A stretch of 64,000 nucleotides of DNA from Euborellia annulipes (lineage: Eukaryota > Arthropoda > Insecta > Dermaptera > Anisolabididae), in contig JAKCPI010009403.1 in assembly GCA_023213315.1 (NCBI GenBank), forward strand, positions 1-64,000, in the 5' to 3' direction. The position numbers were made by a program, and so were the translations under genes. Below, piece after piece: positions 22,207 through 33,424 of the stretch. The notes below the pieces were generated by a model. The model saw only the letters and a list, made by a program, of their open reading frames with translations, made no database searches and had not been told where the DNA came from. The number at the start of each line of letters is the position of its first letter. Within the stretch, counting starts at the first letter, position 1.

Positions 22207-25200
22207 ATTCACACTTTTTTTCTCATTCACACTCACACTCACACACACATTCACACAGTCTTTTCGGCAACTCAGGCCATTTAAGACTTTAGACGATAAC
22301 CGTTGTAATTAATATATCAATTTGGGGTTCAGGCATTTCTATTTAAGCCATCTGGTATCCAAATGGCTTAAATAAAATCATCGGACTGCCTGGGTCCGAA
22401 CCCGCGAGGTTTGGTATAGGAGGTAGGCACGCTACTTACTACGCCAAACTCGGGGGCTTGTGTCGACATGTAGTTAGTTTCCGACAGTACGGTACATTCG
22501 ATTTTCAAGATGTAAAATTTATAAATATGGCAAAATATTTATATTTTGTTACCATGGCAACCATTTCTCCTATCTTTTCTATGGAGTACAAGAGTAAAGT
22601 GGTCTTCAGAAGATTTCAATGACAAAATGAGAATATACATTTTAAAGAGAATCTAAAAAATAATTGATTTTTGATTTTTAATCAAAATGGTTGGAGCAAA
22701 TTTAGAGAAAATCGAAAAAAAAACTGAAAAAGTACATCAGTAAAGTACTAGTACTCTTTGAACAAGTCACTCACTCACTGAACAAGTCAATGAATAACAC
22801 ACCCATAAAGAAAATACATAATAAATGTATTGTGCCCTTTTAACAACTCCGGGACAAATACAATTTGAAAGACTGATGATGAGGAAATAAAGTTTTCTCG
22901 AAACATCTCATTAATTGTAACAAAATCGGAGGCTTTAATTTTGGCTGCACCTGCTTCCTTCCTTGTGTACTAGTACTCTTTGGCCGATTTTGTTTAAAAG
23001 CTTCGTGTCACGTCCCAGGTGGGTGCCTAACTTAAATATAAAATTTCAACCTCCTAGCTCTTTTTGTTCTTGAGATATTTTGTTCACAGACAGACACACA
23101 GACAGGCAGACAGACCATGTCGCGAAAACCACTTTTTTGGATTCAGGGGACCTCAAAACGTGTATATCCATCAAAATCTCGACATCGAATTTTTGACATA
23201 TATCTAATACTTTCTCTCTATATATTAACTATATATATGGATGTAAGAGAAAGTAAAAGAAATTTAATAATGAAATGGAATTGCATTTTATAATTTTTTT
23301 AAATTTCGACTATCTTGTCGACAGAGAAATACTACAAAAAATATTTTTGTATTTTTTAATTTTCCTTTTATGTGGTAAATTTTGTGAATCAAGACAACGA
23401 TTAGCATTTTTTTTTTTCATTTAAGGTCTTTTTCGGCATCGAAGGCCATTTAGACTCCGTCTCTATTTATTTCATTTGGATTGATAGACATTCCAATTAA
23501 ACGATTACATTTGCATCATATGCAAAATATAATTCCTTTTTCGGCTGCAGAAGCCATATAGGATTTAATTTCTACGATGGTAACCAGGGGACGTTTAACA
23601 CGCTTAACACGCTGGCTTCTTGAAGCCACCCACAAATTATTTTAGTTATTTGAGACTATTAACTGTATTTTTAATTACACTACTCGGCAAAATGAAATTT
23701 TTTTTCGAGCCCCTAGACAATTCCTTCAGATTCTTAAGTAAAATTACCTCCTGAATTCAAATATGTCCTCCGTTTTACCCCACCACGTACCGTTTTCGGG
23801 TGAGAGTCCTCTACTTATTTCGACTCCTTTTCGTTAATTTTAGGGCCATTATTTAAATTTGGAGGGATGAAAAGGAATATTTTACCCTTAATATTTCTTC
23901 TGAAGGTCTAGAGAGGTGAAAAGTTCAAAAACATGAGCATTTGGATCCAAGGGGGGGGGGGATGTAAGGGAGGATTTTGTCCCTTAAATTCCAAAAAATC
24001 ATTAAAAATGATCAATTTTTTATGTTTCTTTCGCAGTTTTTTCAATGCTTTTCTACATATTCCAGCTAACAGACCTCCCTCACCCTTCCTTAAACATCCC
24101 TTAACAAAAATAAAATATATAGGATGAAACAGGCAAGGTGTGAGCGCAGGGGCGTATATAAGGGGGGGGGCCGAGGGGGCCTGGGCCCCCCCCCCCCGAA
24201 ATTTCCCAAACACATATACATATATAGGGTTATACAGACATCAGCGCAACAAATTTTTCCGCAGGATGAAAATCTTTGGTTCCGCAAAAGAAAAAATGTT
24301 CTGCAAAAAATTTCGTGTGAAAAAAAATTTAGTTTCTTAAAAAAAAAAAATTTCCGCAGAAAAATTTTTGAGTTCGGGCCCCCCCCCCCCCCCGAAAAAA
24401 ATTTCTATATACGCCCCTGTGTGAGCGATTCCGAAGCCCTCGCAAGAAGATGTAAGGTTCCCAGCTCCAGGCTGCCCAGTTGGTCACATTCGCAAATTTT
24501 GAAGGAATAAAAGAATGTGTATATAAAATTTTAAATTTGTATAGATCCGCTAAAAAAAGATAGTTATAACCGCATATTTGCCAATACGACTGACTGTGCA
24601 GCGTGGGGCTGTGAATCTTCCACCTTCTTGCGAGGGCTTCGCAACCGCTCACACCCCACCCGCTTTATCCTATATATTTTATTTCTGTTGAGGGATATAT
24701 AAGGAAGGTTGAGGGAGGTCTGTTAGCTGGAATATGTAGAAAAGCAGTGAAAAAACTGCGAAAAAAATACAAAAAGTCGATTATTTTGAATGATACTTTT
24801 TGCAATTTAAGGGACAAAATCCTCCCCCCCCTTGTATCCAAATGTTAATGTTTTTGAACTTTTCACCTCTCTAGATCTTCAGAAGAAATATTAAAGATAA
24901 AATATTCCTTTTCATCCCTCCAAATTTTATTCATGACCCTAAAATTAACGAAAAGGAGTGGAAATAAGTTGGGGGCTGTACCCCGAAAACGGTACGTGGT
25001 GGGGGAAAACGGAGCTCATATTTGAATTCAGGAGGTCATTATACTTAAGAATCTGAAGGAATTATCTCGGGGCTTTTTTCTTATTAATATAAAATAAAAA
25101 AGTAAAAAATAAACTCACCAAGCTAAAAAAAATAATCGTTTTATTTATTTCTTGTCCACTAACATACCATATTAAGGCTGTTTTTTAATAATTCACATAT

Positions 25201-28200
25201 TTATCGATTTTATAATTCATTTTTCTGTTAATGTTATCAAATTATAACAGAAAAAAATGCATTATTATATTATTAAATACCATATAAAAAATTTTAATCG
25301 GTAGAGTTATGGAAGGTTTTCACGTTGTATATTTAATAAATTTTTTAAATATATTTTTTTGTTGTTGTTATCGTTCAGCTGGATTACAAAAGAATCACAA
25401 ATCAATAAATATCTTTTGGAACCTTTGCATGATTACTGGAAAGCACACGAATAAAAAAAAATATATAATTGATAGCAATTTAATAAGAAAACATAATTAT
25501 ACTCTCATTAAATATTAATTGTAATTTTTCAACGTTCATTTTAGATATCGGGGATCGTGATCATTGCTGTCGGCGCATATGTCCTTTCGCATGTCCAAGA
25601 ATACAATGAGATTCTCGACAGTAGCATCCTTGGTCCACCAATTGTTCTCATCATTGTCGGAATTATAATATTTTTGATAGCTTTTCTAGGATGTTGTGGT
25701 GCCATCAAAGAGAGTTACAAGATGCTTATTGCGGTATCAAAACTAACATAATTATAAAAATAATTTCATTTTTTCCTAATTTTATAATACATTTTAGTTC
25801 GCTATATGCCTGATCATCGTATTCATCGTTGAATTATCCGTGGGTATTGCAGGGGCTGTCGCTAAAAACGATGTTTCTGAATTGATTAAAAAGGGGCTGG
25901 AGGATTCAATGGATGATTATAATAAGGATAATACAGATAAAGAGTTTTGGAATTCTGTACAAACTAACGTAAGTGATAATTAAGAAATCGTTGTATCAAA
26001 AACATAGACCTCGCTATACTTATTTTGAAAAAGAGAAAAAAATCTTTCGTTATTATCGTCCAGCTTATTATTTTATTGAAAATTGATTATAGTCCATTTG
26101 GGATAAATTACCATCCATTCAAGGACGCAATATTTTTCAAACATTCCATATTGAAATGAAAAAAATAATTCATAAAATTATTTAAATATGGGAGGATCAA
26201 ATTAAATTTTGCTCAGGAGCCCACATCTTGTGGGTACGTGGATGGCAACCACGAGCTGCCCGAGCTGGGACAGGCAGTCCTTCAGTTCTTTAAATGTCTG
26301 TCTCTTCCTTCCTCTTTTCAACAGGCGTCAGACCGTGCGACGGGCCGGCCTGTCATATCGTAAAAATAGATAGGTTTGGGGGAGAGTCAAGTCCGCCGAC
26401 CCCGCATCGCGGGATAAGGCGAGGAGAGAAGAAGAAGAAGGATCAAATTAAATTACTTTTTCAAAAAAGTATTCTTGACAGCATAATGATTAGGGCAGCG
26501 TTTCCCAAATTTTTTTAATCGCGGCCCACATTTATTTACAAAACAAATTTTATTTTTTAATAAAAAAAAGTTATTTATTTGTTTATTCTATATGAAAGAG
26601 TACAAATACACTTTGCCACTATTTCTAGTGTCTGATGTAAAAAATATGTAAAATTATTTTTTTTATTTTTTTTTGTTTTTACAATTTTTTTTCGCGACCT
26701 GGCAAAGATTTTCTACACCCCGGTGCCGGGTCACGACCCATACTTTGAGAAACGCTGGTTTAGGGTGTTCCTTATTTTGATCATTTTAGAATGTTCTTAT
26801 TATAGATCTACATCTACGCGCAGATGAATTTATATATTTCAAAATATACTAACATTCTTACTTATCTAACATCTGAAGGAGGCAATGCTAAGAATTTTTT
26901 AACATTAATTTCTTCTTTTCAAAATCCAAAAAAAAATTTTATAACAAATAAAATGACAATTTATTCTTAGAGGGCTCTTTTTAACCTTTTAAAAACAATG
27001 TTACTTGTAGTATTGAATAAATACTACAATAAATTTCTAATTCATTTTAACTATTTAATCTACCCACTTAAGTGAGATTTGTTTTCCAATTTTTTCTACA
27101 TTTATTAGTGAGTAGTAACGTTATGGGAAAAAGCTCAAAAATGACAGAAAATATTTGCTAGAGTCTCAATGGCTGCATCCTCTTTCTTTCCAAACATATT
27201 ATCTACAGCCGCAAACCGCTATTCAAAAATATTTGTACTATTAAATATATATTAATATGAACGTATTTTTGGAGTGAAATGGAATAATAAATTCGAAAAT
27301 GATCAAAAAATAAGAAATAACCTACTAAGGATATTAAGAATAAAATGCGCATGTATTAAATTTTGATTTCGAGACTAAAAATTAAATATTTTTTAAATAA
27401 AAATAAATTACACAGGGCAACAAAAAGGAACTTTTTTTTGTTGACTGAGAATTTGAAGCTATTTCTGGGTATTTGGGTAGCGCTGATCCCAAAATGCCAT
27501 CAGTTTTGCCCCATCACGTCAGATTTTAGAGCTATAGAGAAAATAAAATTTCAATAGAAAATGAGCTCTAAAGCGGCTCTAATTTTATATTATTGGGTTT
27601 TTTTTAAGGCAACATCCTTTAAAAATATGCAGATAGTTATAATACATATAAATTTTAATTAATTATTATACTGGCTGTGAGTATTAACTAAAGTTGTGTG
27701 GAAAGGAGTCAGCCAAGGAAAATAAAAAATCAAATTTTTCAAATTTGATTTTCCTTGGCTGACTCCTTTCCACACAACTTTAGTATAAATTTGAAGTTTC
27801 AGCCCAATCGGAGGTCATTTAGACGTGCTGCAAACGGCTAAAAGTTTAGAAAAATATGAGATTCTAGAAATATTTTTTTTTATAATATTTAATTAAGTTA
27901 GTGCCCTTGACCAAATGTTCAAGGATTAAGCTTCTCGTAGATAGGGTTCGCTTTTTAATTCAATTAAAGTCCATTTTTTTCGACCAGTGAGTGTACATGG
28001 GCTTTTTCTTTGATGACTTTTTTTAATAATTTCGTTAATAATTAACAGATTTTTACGAATGAATAATTTTTAGAAAGCCAAAGAACTATAAAATATCGTA
28101 AATATATGTTTTTTTCATACGGGGATACCTAAAATTGTATTAGGGGTGACCAAAGCAAAAAAAAACTGAAAAATTCGATTTTTCTAAACTTTTAGCCGTT

Positions 28201-31200
28201 TGCGGCAATTCTAAATGACCTCCGATTGGGCTGAAACTTAAAATTTATATGTCAGGAAAAAAGAAAAAAAATGGAAAAAAATAAAAAATAAAAATTGAAT
28301 AATAAGTTGTAAAAGTAAAAGTTGAAAAAGATTAATAAGAATTCTAAATGGGATAAAATTTTTAAAGAAAAATTGAAAAATTTTGTTTTGGAACAATTTT
28401 CCCTGTTGAAAAAAATTTTCTGGGTATATTCGACTGGGGGTTTTGAAAATTTTTTGGGAGGGGCGGGCCCCCCCCCCCTTATCGTCCCTGGTGTATGGTG
28501 TGTGAATGGGAAAAAAGTGTTTTTAATAAAAAAAAAAAATTATAAATATTCGTAAAATAAGTTCAAATAAGCATGAAAGGGAAAAAAGATGAAAACTCAA
28601 AAAAAGAAAAAAAGCATAAAATGCAATCTCATACATAGTTTTCCTAATTCATAGAAATTAAATATCTAATGGTTGCTTATAAAATTGAGCAATAAGCATT
28701 TTTTAAAATCCGGTCTCTAATTATAACTATCTGCATATTTTTAAAGGATGTTGTCTTAAAAAAATCCAATATAATATAATATAAAATTAGAGCCGCTTTA
28801 GAGCTCATTTTCTATTGAAATTTTATTTTCTCTATAGCACTAAAATCTGTCGTGGTGGGGCAAAACTGATGTCATTTTTGGAATCAGCGTTACCAAAATA
28901 CCCAGAAATAGCTTCAAATTCTCAGTAAACAAAATCACTGTTGCCCAGTGTTATTGGTGAAAAAAATCTTGGTACCCGATTTTTAAGGTTATGTTTCATT
29001 GGGACAAGATTATAAAAATTTTGTATTCTTCTGGAATAATTATATATAAAAATAATTTAATATATTAATAAAACCAATCGTAAATACGACGCCTAAGATT
29101 CTAATTGTTTTATTTAACAAATGCTCGGGTTCAAATCAAGGGCGGATACAGGGGGGGGTAAAGGGGGTAATTACCCCTCCCCCCGAGATTTGAAAACAAA
29201 AAAAAATCTTTTTTCGAAAAAAAAATTTATTTTTAATGTAAAATTTTAAAAATTAATACTTAAAAATTTTATTTGTATTTGTATTCAAACGAAGTAGAGA
29301 ATGCGCCTTTTAAATTACCGAAATTAAGAAAAAATTGTGTGCTGTGCGACCAGTCACATCAGATTAACCCCCCCGAGAAACATCTCTGGATCCCGCTTGT
29401 CGCGAAAATTTTCAAACATTGCCTCCTCCTACATGTCTCCTGCATCTCTCTAATCTCTATTGAGTGATTCGGAGAAATTAAAAAAATAAATAAAACTTAT
29501 CATATATCATTTTTTTATTAGCTTAAATGTTGCGGGTTGTCTAAAGGACCTGAAGATTGGCTTACAAAGAATATAGACACTCCGGATTCATGTTATGAAA
29601 ATAAAGATCGTACAAAATCGGCATACCCTGATGCATGCCTCTCTAAACTTAAAATGGAAGTGGAAAAATCTGCAAAAGTTATTATGGGAATTGGAATTGG
29701 AATTGCATTCATTGAGGTAAATAAAAAAAATGTTTTTAATTAAAAAAAAATTTCTTAAAGGATTTTCTTAAATATTTAATCATCTAGAGGTGTACCGAGA
29801 GGGGGAACGAAGGGGGTGGTCCACCCCAGGCCCTGAGCCGGCAAGGCCCCTAAATATGAAAATAGTTTATTTTTTTTCTAAATAAGAAAAACAGGTCCCA
29901 CATCGGCATAGGCCCCCAAATATGAAAACATTTGTATACCTATAATTATATACATAGATATGTACAAAATATATATAGGCCCCCTCATCTAGTGACGCCT
30001 CAAGCCACCAACTATCTTGGTACAGTGAGCGTCACAATTAAGTCCCCACCTGATAGCTTTAGCCTTAAGTATATGGTAAATGGTGAAATAATTTTAAATT
30101 TGAAAAGGTAAAATAAAATTATTTGTACCAGATTTTACGTTTTACCTTTTCGGTCATTAAAATTATTTCAATATACACCATATCCTATACCATATACTTA
30201 AAGCTCTAGCTATCAGGTGGGGACTTAATTGTGGCGCTCAGTGTACGCCCCTATAATCATCTTTGAAGTACATTGATTGATGCTTGGCGCTCGCTTATCC
30301 TTAGATGAAATCATAGGCGTAGCCAGGGGAGGGGGGGTTGGGGTTCAACCCCCCCCATGGGATCCAAACCATGACTAGATATTTAAGCTTTATAATACAA
30401 ATTATATTTCATATAGAGTAAGAGAAAGTAAAATATAATTTACTCTAGCTAAAAAAAAGAAAACCAAAAAAATACCCTAAAATATTCTTAAATTTTTCAA
30501 ATGTTTGAAAAGAATTAACCCCAAAGCGTTAACAATAAGTTTAAAATGTTAAAAATTAATGTCATCCAGTTCCTGATAGAATAGCATTTGACTTTGAGGT
30601 CTACTGCCTTGCGCTTAGGCAACCGTAGTCGCTTGGGGTTTGTTCGTGTATGAAAAGCACCTCGAGTAAATAAACGGGGTTCCTGGTAGGAAGTCTAAAT
30701 AATAATAATAATTTATTGCTTTGGTTTTGTGGGATTTAGGAGACTTAAATTCCAAAATTAAAGTATTTTTAACTTTGCCCATCAACCGTAGGTTGGGCAG
30801 CAGTAGCGTAACGTTTTTTAGCTGCCCCCCCCCCCCACCGCAAACCTTTATTTCGGGCCCCATTATTAGACCTTACAAAAAATATTTTTAAAATACAATA
30901 TATCCCTGAACCCTGAGAGCCCGGGCCCTCTCAAAGACAAATTTTCATTAATTCTTTTTTTAATCTAAATTTTTCCGTTTTCACCGGAGCCCTGAGGAGA
31001 TACAGTTTTTTAGCCCGGCCCGTGGGCCCCCCAAGGTCCGGGACCCCCCGCATTGCGGGGTCTGCGGGGGCGTACGTTACGCCACTGTTGGGCAGATAAA
31101 GTTAATGTAATTGAAAAAAAAATAGAAATTTTTCTGAAGCTGCCAAAATGCGTTTTGAGGGCCCCTGAATCCATTTAAGTAGTTTTTGGAATGATATCCC

Positions 31201-31377
31201 TGTGTGTGTGTGTGTATGTATGTGGTAAAAAAATTCCGTATTTAGATCAGCAGTTACTATTTTGTGGATTCTCTCTTATCGTTTTATTTATTTTTAACAA
31301 ATTTTTTTTTTCAGATTGCTGGAATAATTTTTGCCTTTTTGTTAGCGTGTGAAATTAAAAAAGGAGAAAGTAAATGA
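19389..31377 (+). CDS. Tetraspanin
   Basis: Exons 19389-19451, 25545-25733, 25798-25968, 29522-29716 and 31315-31377 join in phase 0 throughout and give 226 residues, a normal tetraspanin length. All introns are GT-AG. Residues 9-35 (LIKYILFAFNLIFA...) form TM1; TM2 ends in the palmitoylation-type LGCCGAIKES; TM3 lies at about 85-107. The large extracellular loop has KCCGLSK (Cys144-145), PDSC (Cys165) and DAC (Cys180), so only four cysteines. TM4 is split between exons 4 and 5 (IMGIGIGIAF, IIFAFLLACEIKK). Tetraspanins are plasma-membrane or endosomal organisers that bind partner receptors and integrins. ATG at 19,389 gives the expected short cytoplasmic N terminus with MESCG. An AATAAA lies at about 31,575. 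Intron 1 (6.1 kb) is filled with transposable elements. The exact orthologue (CD63-like, Tsp42E-like or other) cannot be decided. Confidence 0.93.
20155..20260 (+). repeat. SINE fragment
   Basis: CACCGGTAGCTATCGTACTA and CTTAAATGGCCTCAGTAGCC match the 3' half of the repeat at 17,555, followed by an A-rich tail. It lies in tetraspanin intron 1. Bases 20,261-21,230 are AT-rich without a recognisable feature. Confidence 0.55.
21231..21823 (+). mobile_element. MITE-T, most complete copy
   Basis: Runs from TACTTTCTCTTACC...AGAGAGAAAGTATTGG through GTCGAGATTTTGATGG, (CTGT)n, AGTTAGGCACCCCC, CTTCTGAAGACCAC and GGTTGCCATGGTA to CGGAAACTAAATACATGTCG. It forms the left arm of a 2-kb inverted structure. 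Confidence 0.8.
21824..21912. mobile_element. 90-bp hairpin MITE, left copy
   Basis: AAAATCTGGTGTGACAAGCA...CACACCAGATTTT palindrome attached to the inner end of the left MITE-T copy. Confidence 0.8.
22075..22170. mobile_element. 90-bp hairpin MITE, right copy
   Basis: The same palindrome, separated from the left copy by about 160 bp of single-copy sequence. It ends in TTTTTGTGTCCACA. The 173-residue open frame spanning 21,771-22,292 arises from these repeats. Confidence 0.8.
22171..22460 (-). repeat. SINE-A, full length
   Basis: Poly-T of about 30 bases, CACTCACACTCACACACACA, CGGCAACTCAGGCCATTTAA, GATAACCGTTGTAATTAA and TATCCAAATGGCTTAAATAA, then the tRNA-like head with the inverse of GGGTTCGGACCC near 22,400. 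Orientation is antisense. Confidence 0.8.
22461..23255 (-). mobile_element. MITE-T, inverted right copy
   Basis: Mirror image of the 21,231 copy. It ends ATCTCGACATCGAATTTTTG...CTCTCTATATATTAAC...GTAAGAGAAAGTA. It is interrupted at TAGTACTCTTTG by the insertion described next. Confidence 0.78.
22761..22964 (+). mobile_element. Retroelement-like insertion with hammerhead-like core
   Basis: Flanked by a direct 16-bp duplication GTACTAGTACTCTTTG (22,745-22,760 and after 22,965), which fits target-primed reverse transcription and not a DNA transposon. Inside, CTGATGA (22,873-22,879) is followed by a stem pairing GAGGAAA with TTTTCTC and then GAAAC (22,900-22,904), the order of a hammerhead ribozyme core with one extra base. 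The tail is TTTTGGCTGCACCTGCTTCC. Hammerhead motifs are known in Penelope-like elements, so this may be a non-autonomous relative. Confidence 0.6.
23410..23640 (-). repeat. SINE-B-type fragments
   Basis: TTTAAGGTCTTTTTCGGCAT followed by GAAGGCCATTTAGACTCCGT at 23,423, and a second related block CTTTTTCGGCTGCAGAAGCC at 23,537. They correspond in antisense to the SINE-B body seen at 33,226. Heads are missing. Confidence 0.5.
23692..25082. mobile_element. 1.39 kb foldback element
   Basis: Left arm (about 23,700-24,144) and inverted right arm (about 24,640-25,075) share CCTCCTGAATTCAAATATG, GGTGAAAAGTTCAAAAACAT, GGGACAAAATCCTCC-type and CAGCTAACAGACCTCCCTCA blocks. The centre holds a nested hAT-like MITE and unique sequence. 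Termini are not sharply defined. Open frames on both strands between 23,908 and 24,652 are shadows. Confidence 0.7.
24147..24419. mobile_element. hAT-like MITE with 8-bp TSD, nested
   Basis: Ends CAGGGGCGTATATAAGG and CTATATACGCCCCTG; perfect duplication TGTGAGCG (24,139-24,146 and 24,420-24,427). It lies inside the 23,692 foldback, so it is the younger of the two. Confidence 0.88.
26208..26445 (+). repeat. REP-C copy in tetraspanin intron 3
   Basis: GGCAACCACGAGCTGCCCGA, CAGGCAGTCCTTCAGTTCTT, CTTTTCAACAGGCGTCAGAC and CGACCCCGCATCGCGGGA blocks, followed by a GAGGAGAGAAGAAGAAGAAG tail. Confidence 0.7.
26496..26757. mobile_element. hAT-like MITE, CAGCGTTTC type
   Basis: Inverted ends CAGCGTTTCCCAAA and TTTGAGAAACGCTG. 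Flanking GATTAGGG and GTTTAGGG agree at 7 of 8 bases, as expected of an older hAT duplication. GC-rich ends surround an AT-rich middle. Confidence 0.75.
27411..28950. mobile_element. PIF/Harbinger-like foldback, 1.54 kb
   Basis: Ends CACAGGGCAACA and TGTTGCCCAGTG are flanked by TTA on both sides (27,408-27,410 and 28,951-28,953), the 3-bp duplication typical of PIF/Harbinger. Arms of about 230 bp share GAGAATTTGAAGCTATTTCT, AGAGCCGCTTTAGAGCTC-type and AAAAATATGCAGATAGTTAT blocks. A second inner pair (27,800-27,870 against 28,175-28,250, CCCAATCGGAGGTCATTTAG) and a perfect hairpin lie within. There is no transposase frame. It sits in tetraspanin intron 3. Confidence 0.75.
27690..27785. repeat. 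Perfect nested hairpin
   Basis: CTAAAGTTGTGTGGAAAGGA and its inverse TCCTTTCCACACAACTTTAG bound a stem of about 45 bp with GTCAGCCAAGGAAAAT in the arm and an A/T-rich loop. Confidence 0.8.
29137..29420. mobile_element. Fragment of a GGGCGGAT-type MITE plus hairpin remnant
   Basis: AAGGGCGGATACAGGGGGG at 29,140 and ATCTCTGGATCCCGCTTGT near 29,385 look like opposite ends of the type seen at 48,964. The inside has a decayed 90-bp hairpin unit (ATTACCGAAATTAAG, GTGTGCTGTGCGACCAGTCA). Confidence 0.5.
30023..30243. mobile_element. Tc1/mariner-like MITE
   Basis: Long inverted repeats CAGTGAGCGTCACAATTAAG and CTTAATTGTGGCGCTCAGTG, about 37 bp with three differences, lie between TA dinucleotides (30,021-30,022 and 30,244-30,245). 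Arms share AGTCCCCACCTGATAGCT and continue towards the centre. A second partial copy lies in a TTC27 intron at 37,885. It is in tetraspanin intron 4. Confidence 0.8.
30801..31087. mobile_element. hAT-like MITE with 8-bp TSD
   Basis: Ends CAGTAGCGTAACG and CGTTACGCCACTG; perfect duplication TTGGGCAG (30,793-30,800 and 31,088-31,095). It contains a long C-run and GGGCCC-rich blocks, and lies in tetraspanin intron 4. Confidence 0.88.
31130..31230 (+). repeat. Repeat fragment shared with 14,455
   Basis: GAAGCTGCCAAAATGCG, CCCCTGAATCCATTTAAGTA and TTTTTGGAATGAT are followed by a TG microsatellite. The same order is seen at 14,455-14,535, and it is related to the 5' part of MITE-T. Confidence 0.55.
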
Positions 31378-33220
31378 AAATAAAAATATTTCTACTAGTC
31401 TTCATAACATCCTCAAAGATTTCATGATGATTTAAAAAATCTTTTACAGATGAAATTTTCTAAAAAAAATTTTTCTATTCATTTTTAAATAATTTTTTCA
31501 AAATAAAAATACTCAGAATCTATTATATATTAAAAGCACCTTCAAGAATTTGAAAAGTAAGTTTTCCAACCTTGAATAAAATTATATAATGTATAGAAAA
31601 TATATAGTTTATATCAAAAATAGATATATCAGCTACATATCGATGTTTATGTATAATTTACTTATTTTTACAAACAAAAATCTTGTGATTTTCTAATATA
31701 AAACTCAAAACATTATTATATTCTTCCTTTTTTATATTTTTATAATTGATTCTCAATCAAATTCATTAATTTTAAAATTCAAAACAATTAAAATATATCA
31801 ATTAGTTCAATCCCATATCTGCAGATTTTAAAAAATCTATAGGAAAAAAAAATAGAATGTAAAATATATCTGAGGCAGATAAATAGTTGAATAATTAATA
31901 TTTTCATATATGCATGGTCGTATTTTAGAATAGGAATTATTAGTATAATAAATGGAATTATAAATTGATGAAACAAAAAAAAAAGCTTCTGCCTGAGAAG
32001 GCCCTCGGCGATCCTGTTTATAATTCCAAAATAAGAATATAAATTGGATTAAAATAAATAATTTTTAATGAAACTATATATATTACTAAAAAATAATAAT
32101 TTTTATTTTTTATAATTCAATTTACACACTGATTTAAATGCATTTTAACACATGTGGTTTTGATTTTGATACATTTGATATTTGAATATTTTAACTTATA
32201 TAATAAATTTCATTCAAATGCACTAAAATATATTATAAAACAAAAATGATTAATAAGTACATCTGCGATAAAATTTATTTTGCAAAAAACAATATGGGTT
32301 CAATCAAAATAGTCATTATTGTTTTTCCTTATTATTTATTTTTCAAAAGGAAAGCGCAAATTCTTTAACAAAGGTCTCCAAAAATTTTAACATTTCCTCA
32401 ATCATTTGTAAATTTTCCAATAAAAAAAAAACAAAACAAATATTGCTAATATTAATTAATTGCCACTAATTCAAATATTAAATGAATATCATAAAATATT
32501 TGATTGCCGATCTTTGGTACACTCTTGAACACCTAACAGTCTTGGAGACCACTGCTTGGAACTCAAAATTTAATTTATACAAAAAATTTAATGAATATGT
32601 TTTGAATTAATATATACATAATATATATAAATATATATATATATGAAATTAAATCTCTAAAACAATTATTATTATTATTAATTCAAATAATTTTCTAATT
32701 CCATTTCTCCATTTCCTCTCCCCGAATGTATACAAAGAGAATTAATGAAGCTAGGGGAAAAAAATCTAATACTCGAAGAAAATGTTGGCCTCATATGAAA
32801 TCAATAAACTAGGTCAATTGGAAAATTATTTAAACAAGACAATTTCACAAGAGGACGTTCGTTACTTTATCATTGATCGAAACTCATATATAAAAAGCAT
32901 TTGCAATGAGTGACCATGAAAAAGCTTTTAGCTCTAGTCAAGAATTAAATAATAATAAATCATTAGAATTGAGTACCCGGCTTTGTCATGTAAATGTCAA
33001 CAGACGAAATAAGAGTTTGGAATTTAATGAGAAAGATAAAGAAAAGAATAAAGGAAAAGAGATTTAAATTTTTATTTCTAGAGAGTTTACTATTTAAATT
33101 TATCATTAGCAATTACCGCAATTATTTTCTATATATTATAGTATTATTTTATATTTTAATACTTGTTAAAATTTATATATTTAAATCTTGAGTTCTTACT
33201 CTCTCGCTAATATTCTAATT
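31378..33220. other. AT-rich intergenic DNA downstream of tetraspanin
   Basis: Contains the probable AATAAA of the tetraspanin gene near 31,575. Otherwise I see no exon, repeat family of the window or RNA gene. Small open frames here are AT-driven. Confidence 0.45.
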
Positions 33221-33225
33221 GCCCA

Positions 33226-33390
33226 TGACATATGGCTCAGAGGTAGAACATTAGCTTCTGGTGGTTGAGGTTCGCATCCCGTCCCAGGCGAAGAATTTAT
33301 TCCAAATAATTGGATCAAGTGAATAAATAAGGACGGGATCTAAATGACCTCAGATGCCGAAAAAAGACCTTAAATAAATTTAAAAAAAAT
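33226..33390 (+). repeat. SINE-B, tRNA-derived SINE
   Basis: The head has A-box-like TGGCTCAGAGGTAGAAC and B-box-like GGTTCGCATCC at tRNA-like spacing. It is followed by CCAGGCGAAGAATTTATTCC, TAAATGACCTCAGATGCCGA, AAAAAGACCTTAAATAAA and an A-rich tail. The sequence after the B box does not close a tRNA acceptor stem, so this is a SINE and not a tRNA gene. Antisense copies occur at 59,425 and 61,065. Confidence 0.75.
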
Positions 33391-33424
33391 ATGTGCTATG
33401 TCTTTGTGGCTGGAAGTATTATTA

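Noticed and set aside
21771..22292. 173-residue open frame on +, the second longest in the window
   Set aside because: It runs through MITE-T, two hairpin MITEs and the SINE-A CACTCACAC repeat, so its length comes from repeats. It has no coding homology and crosses element borders.
24140..24652. Overlapping open frames up to 128 residues on both strands
   Set aside because: They lie across the nested hAT-like MITE and the foldback arms. Pro/Gly runs come from C and G tracts.
33226..33300. Apparent tRNA gene on +
   Set aside because: A and B boxes are present, but the 3' half does not pair with the 5' end and continues into the SINE-B body.
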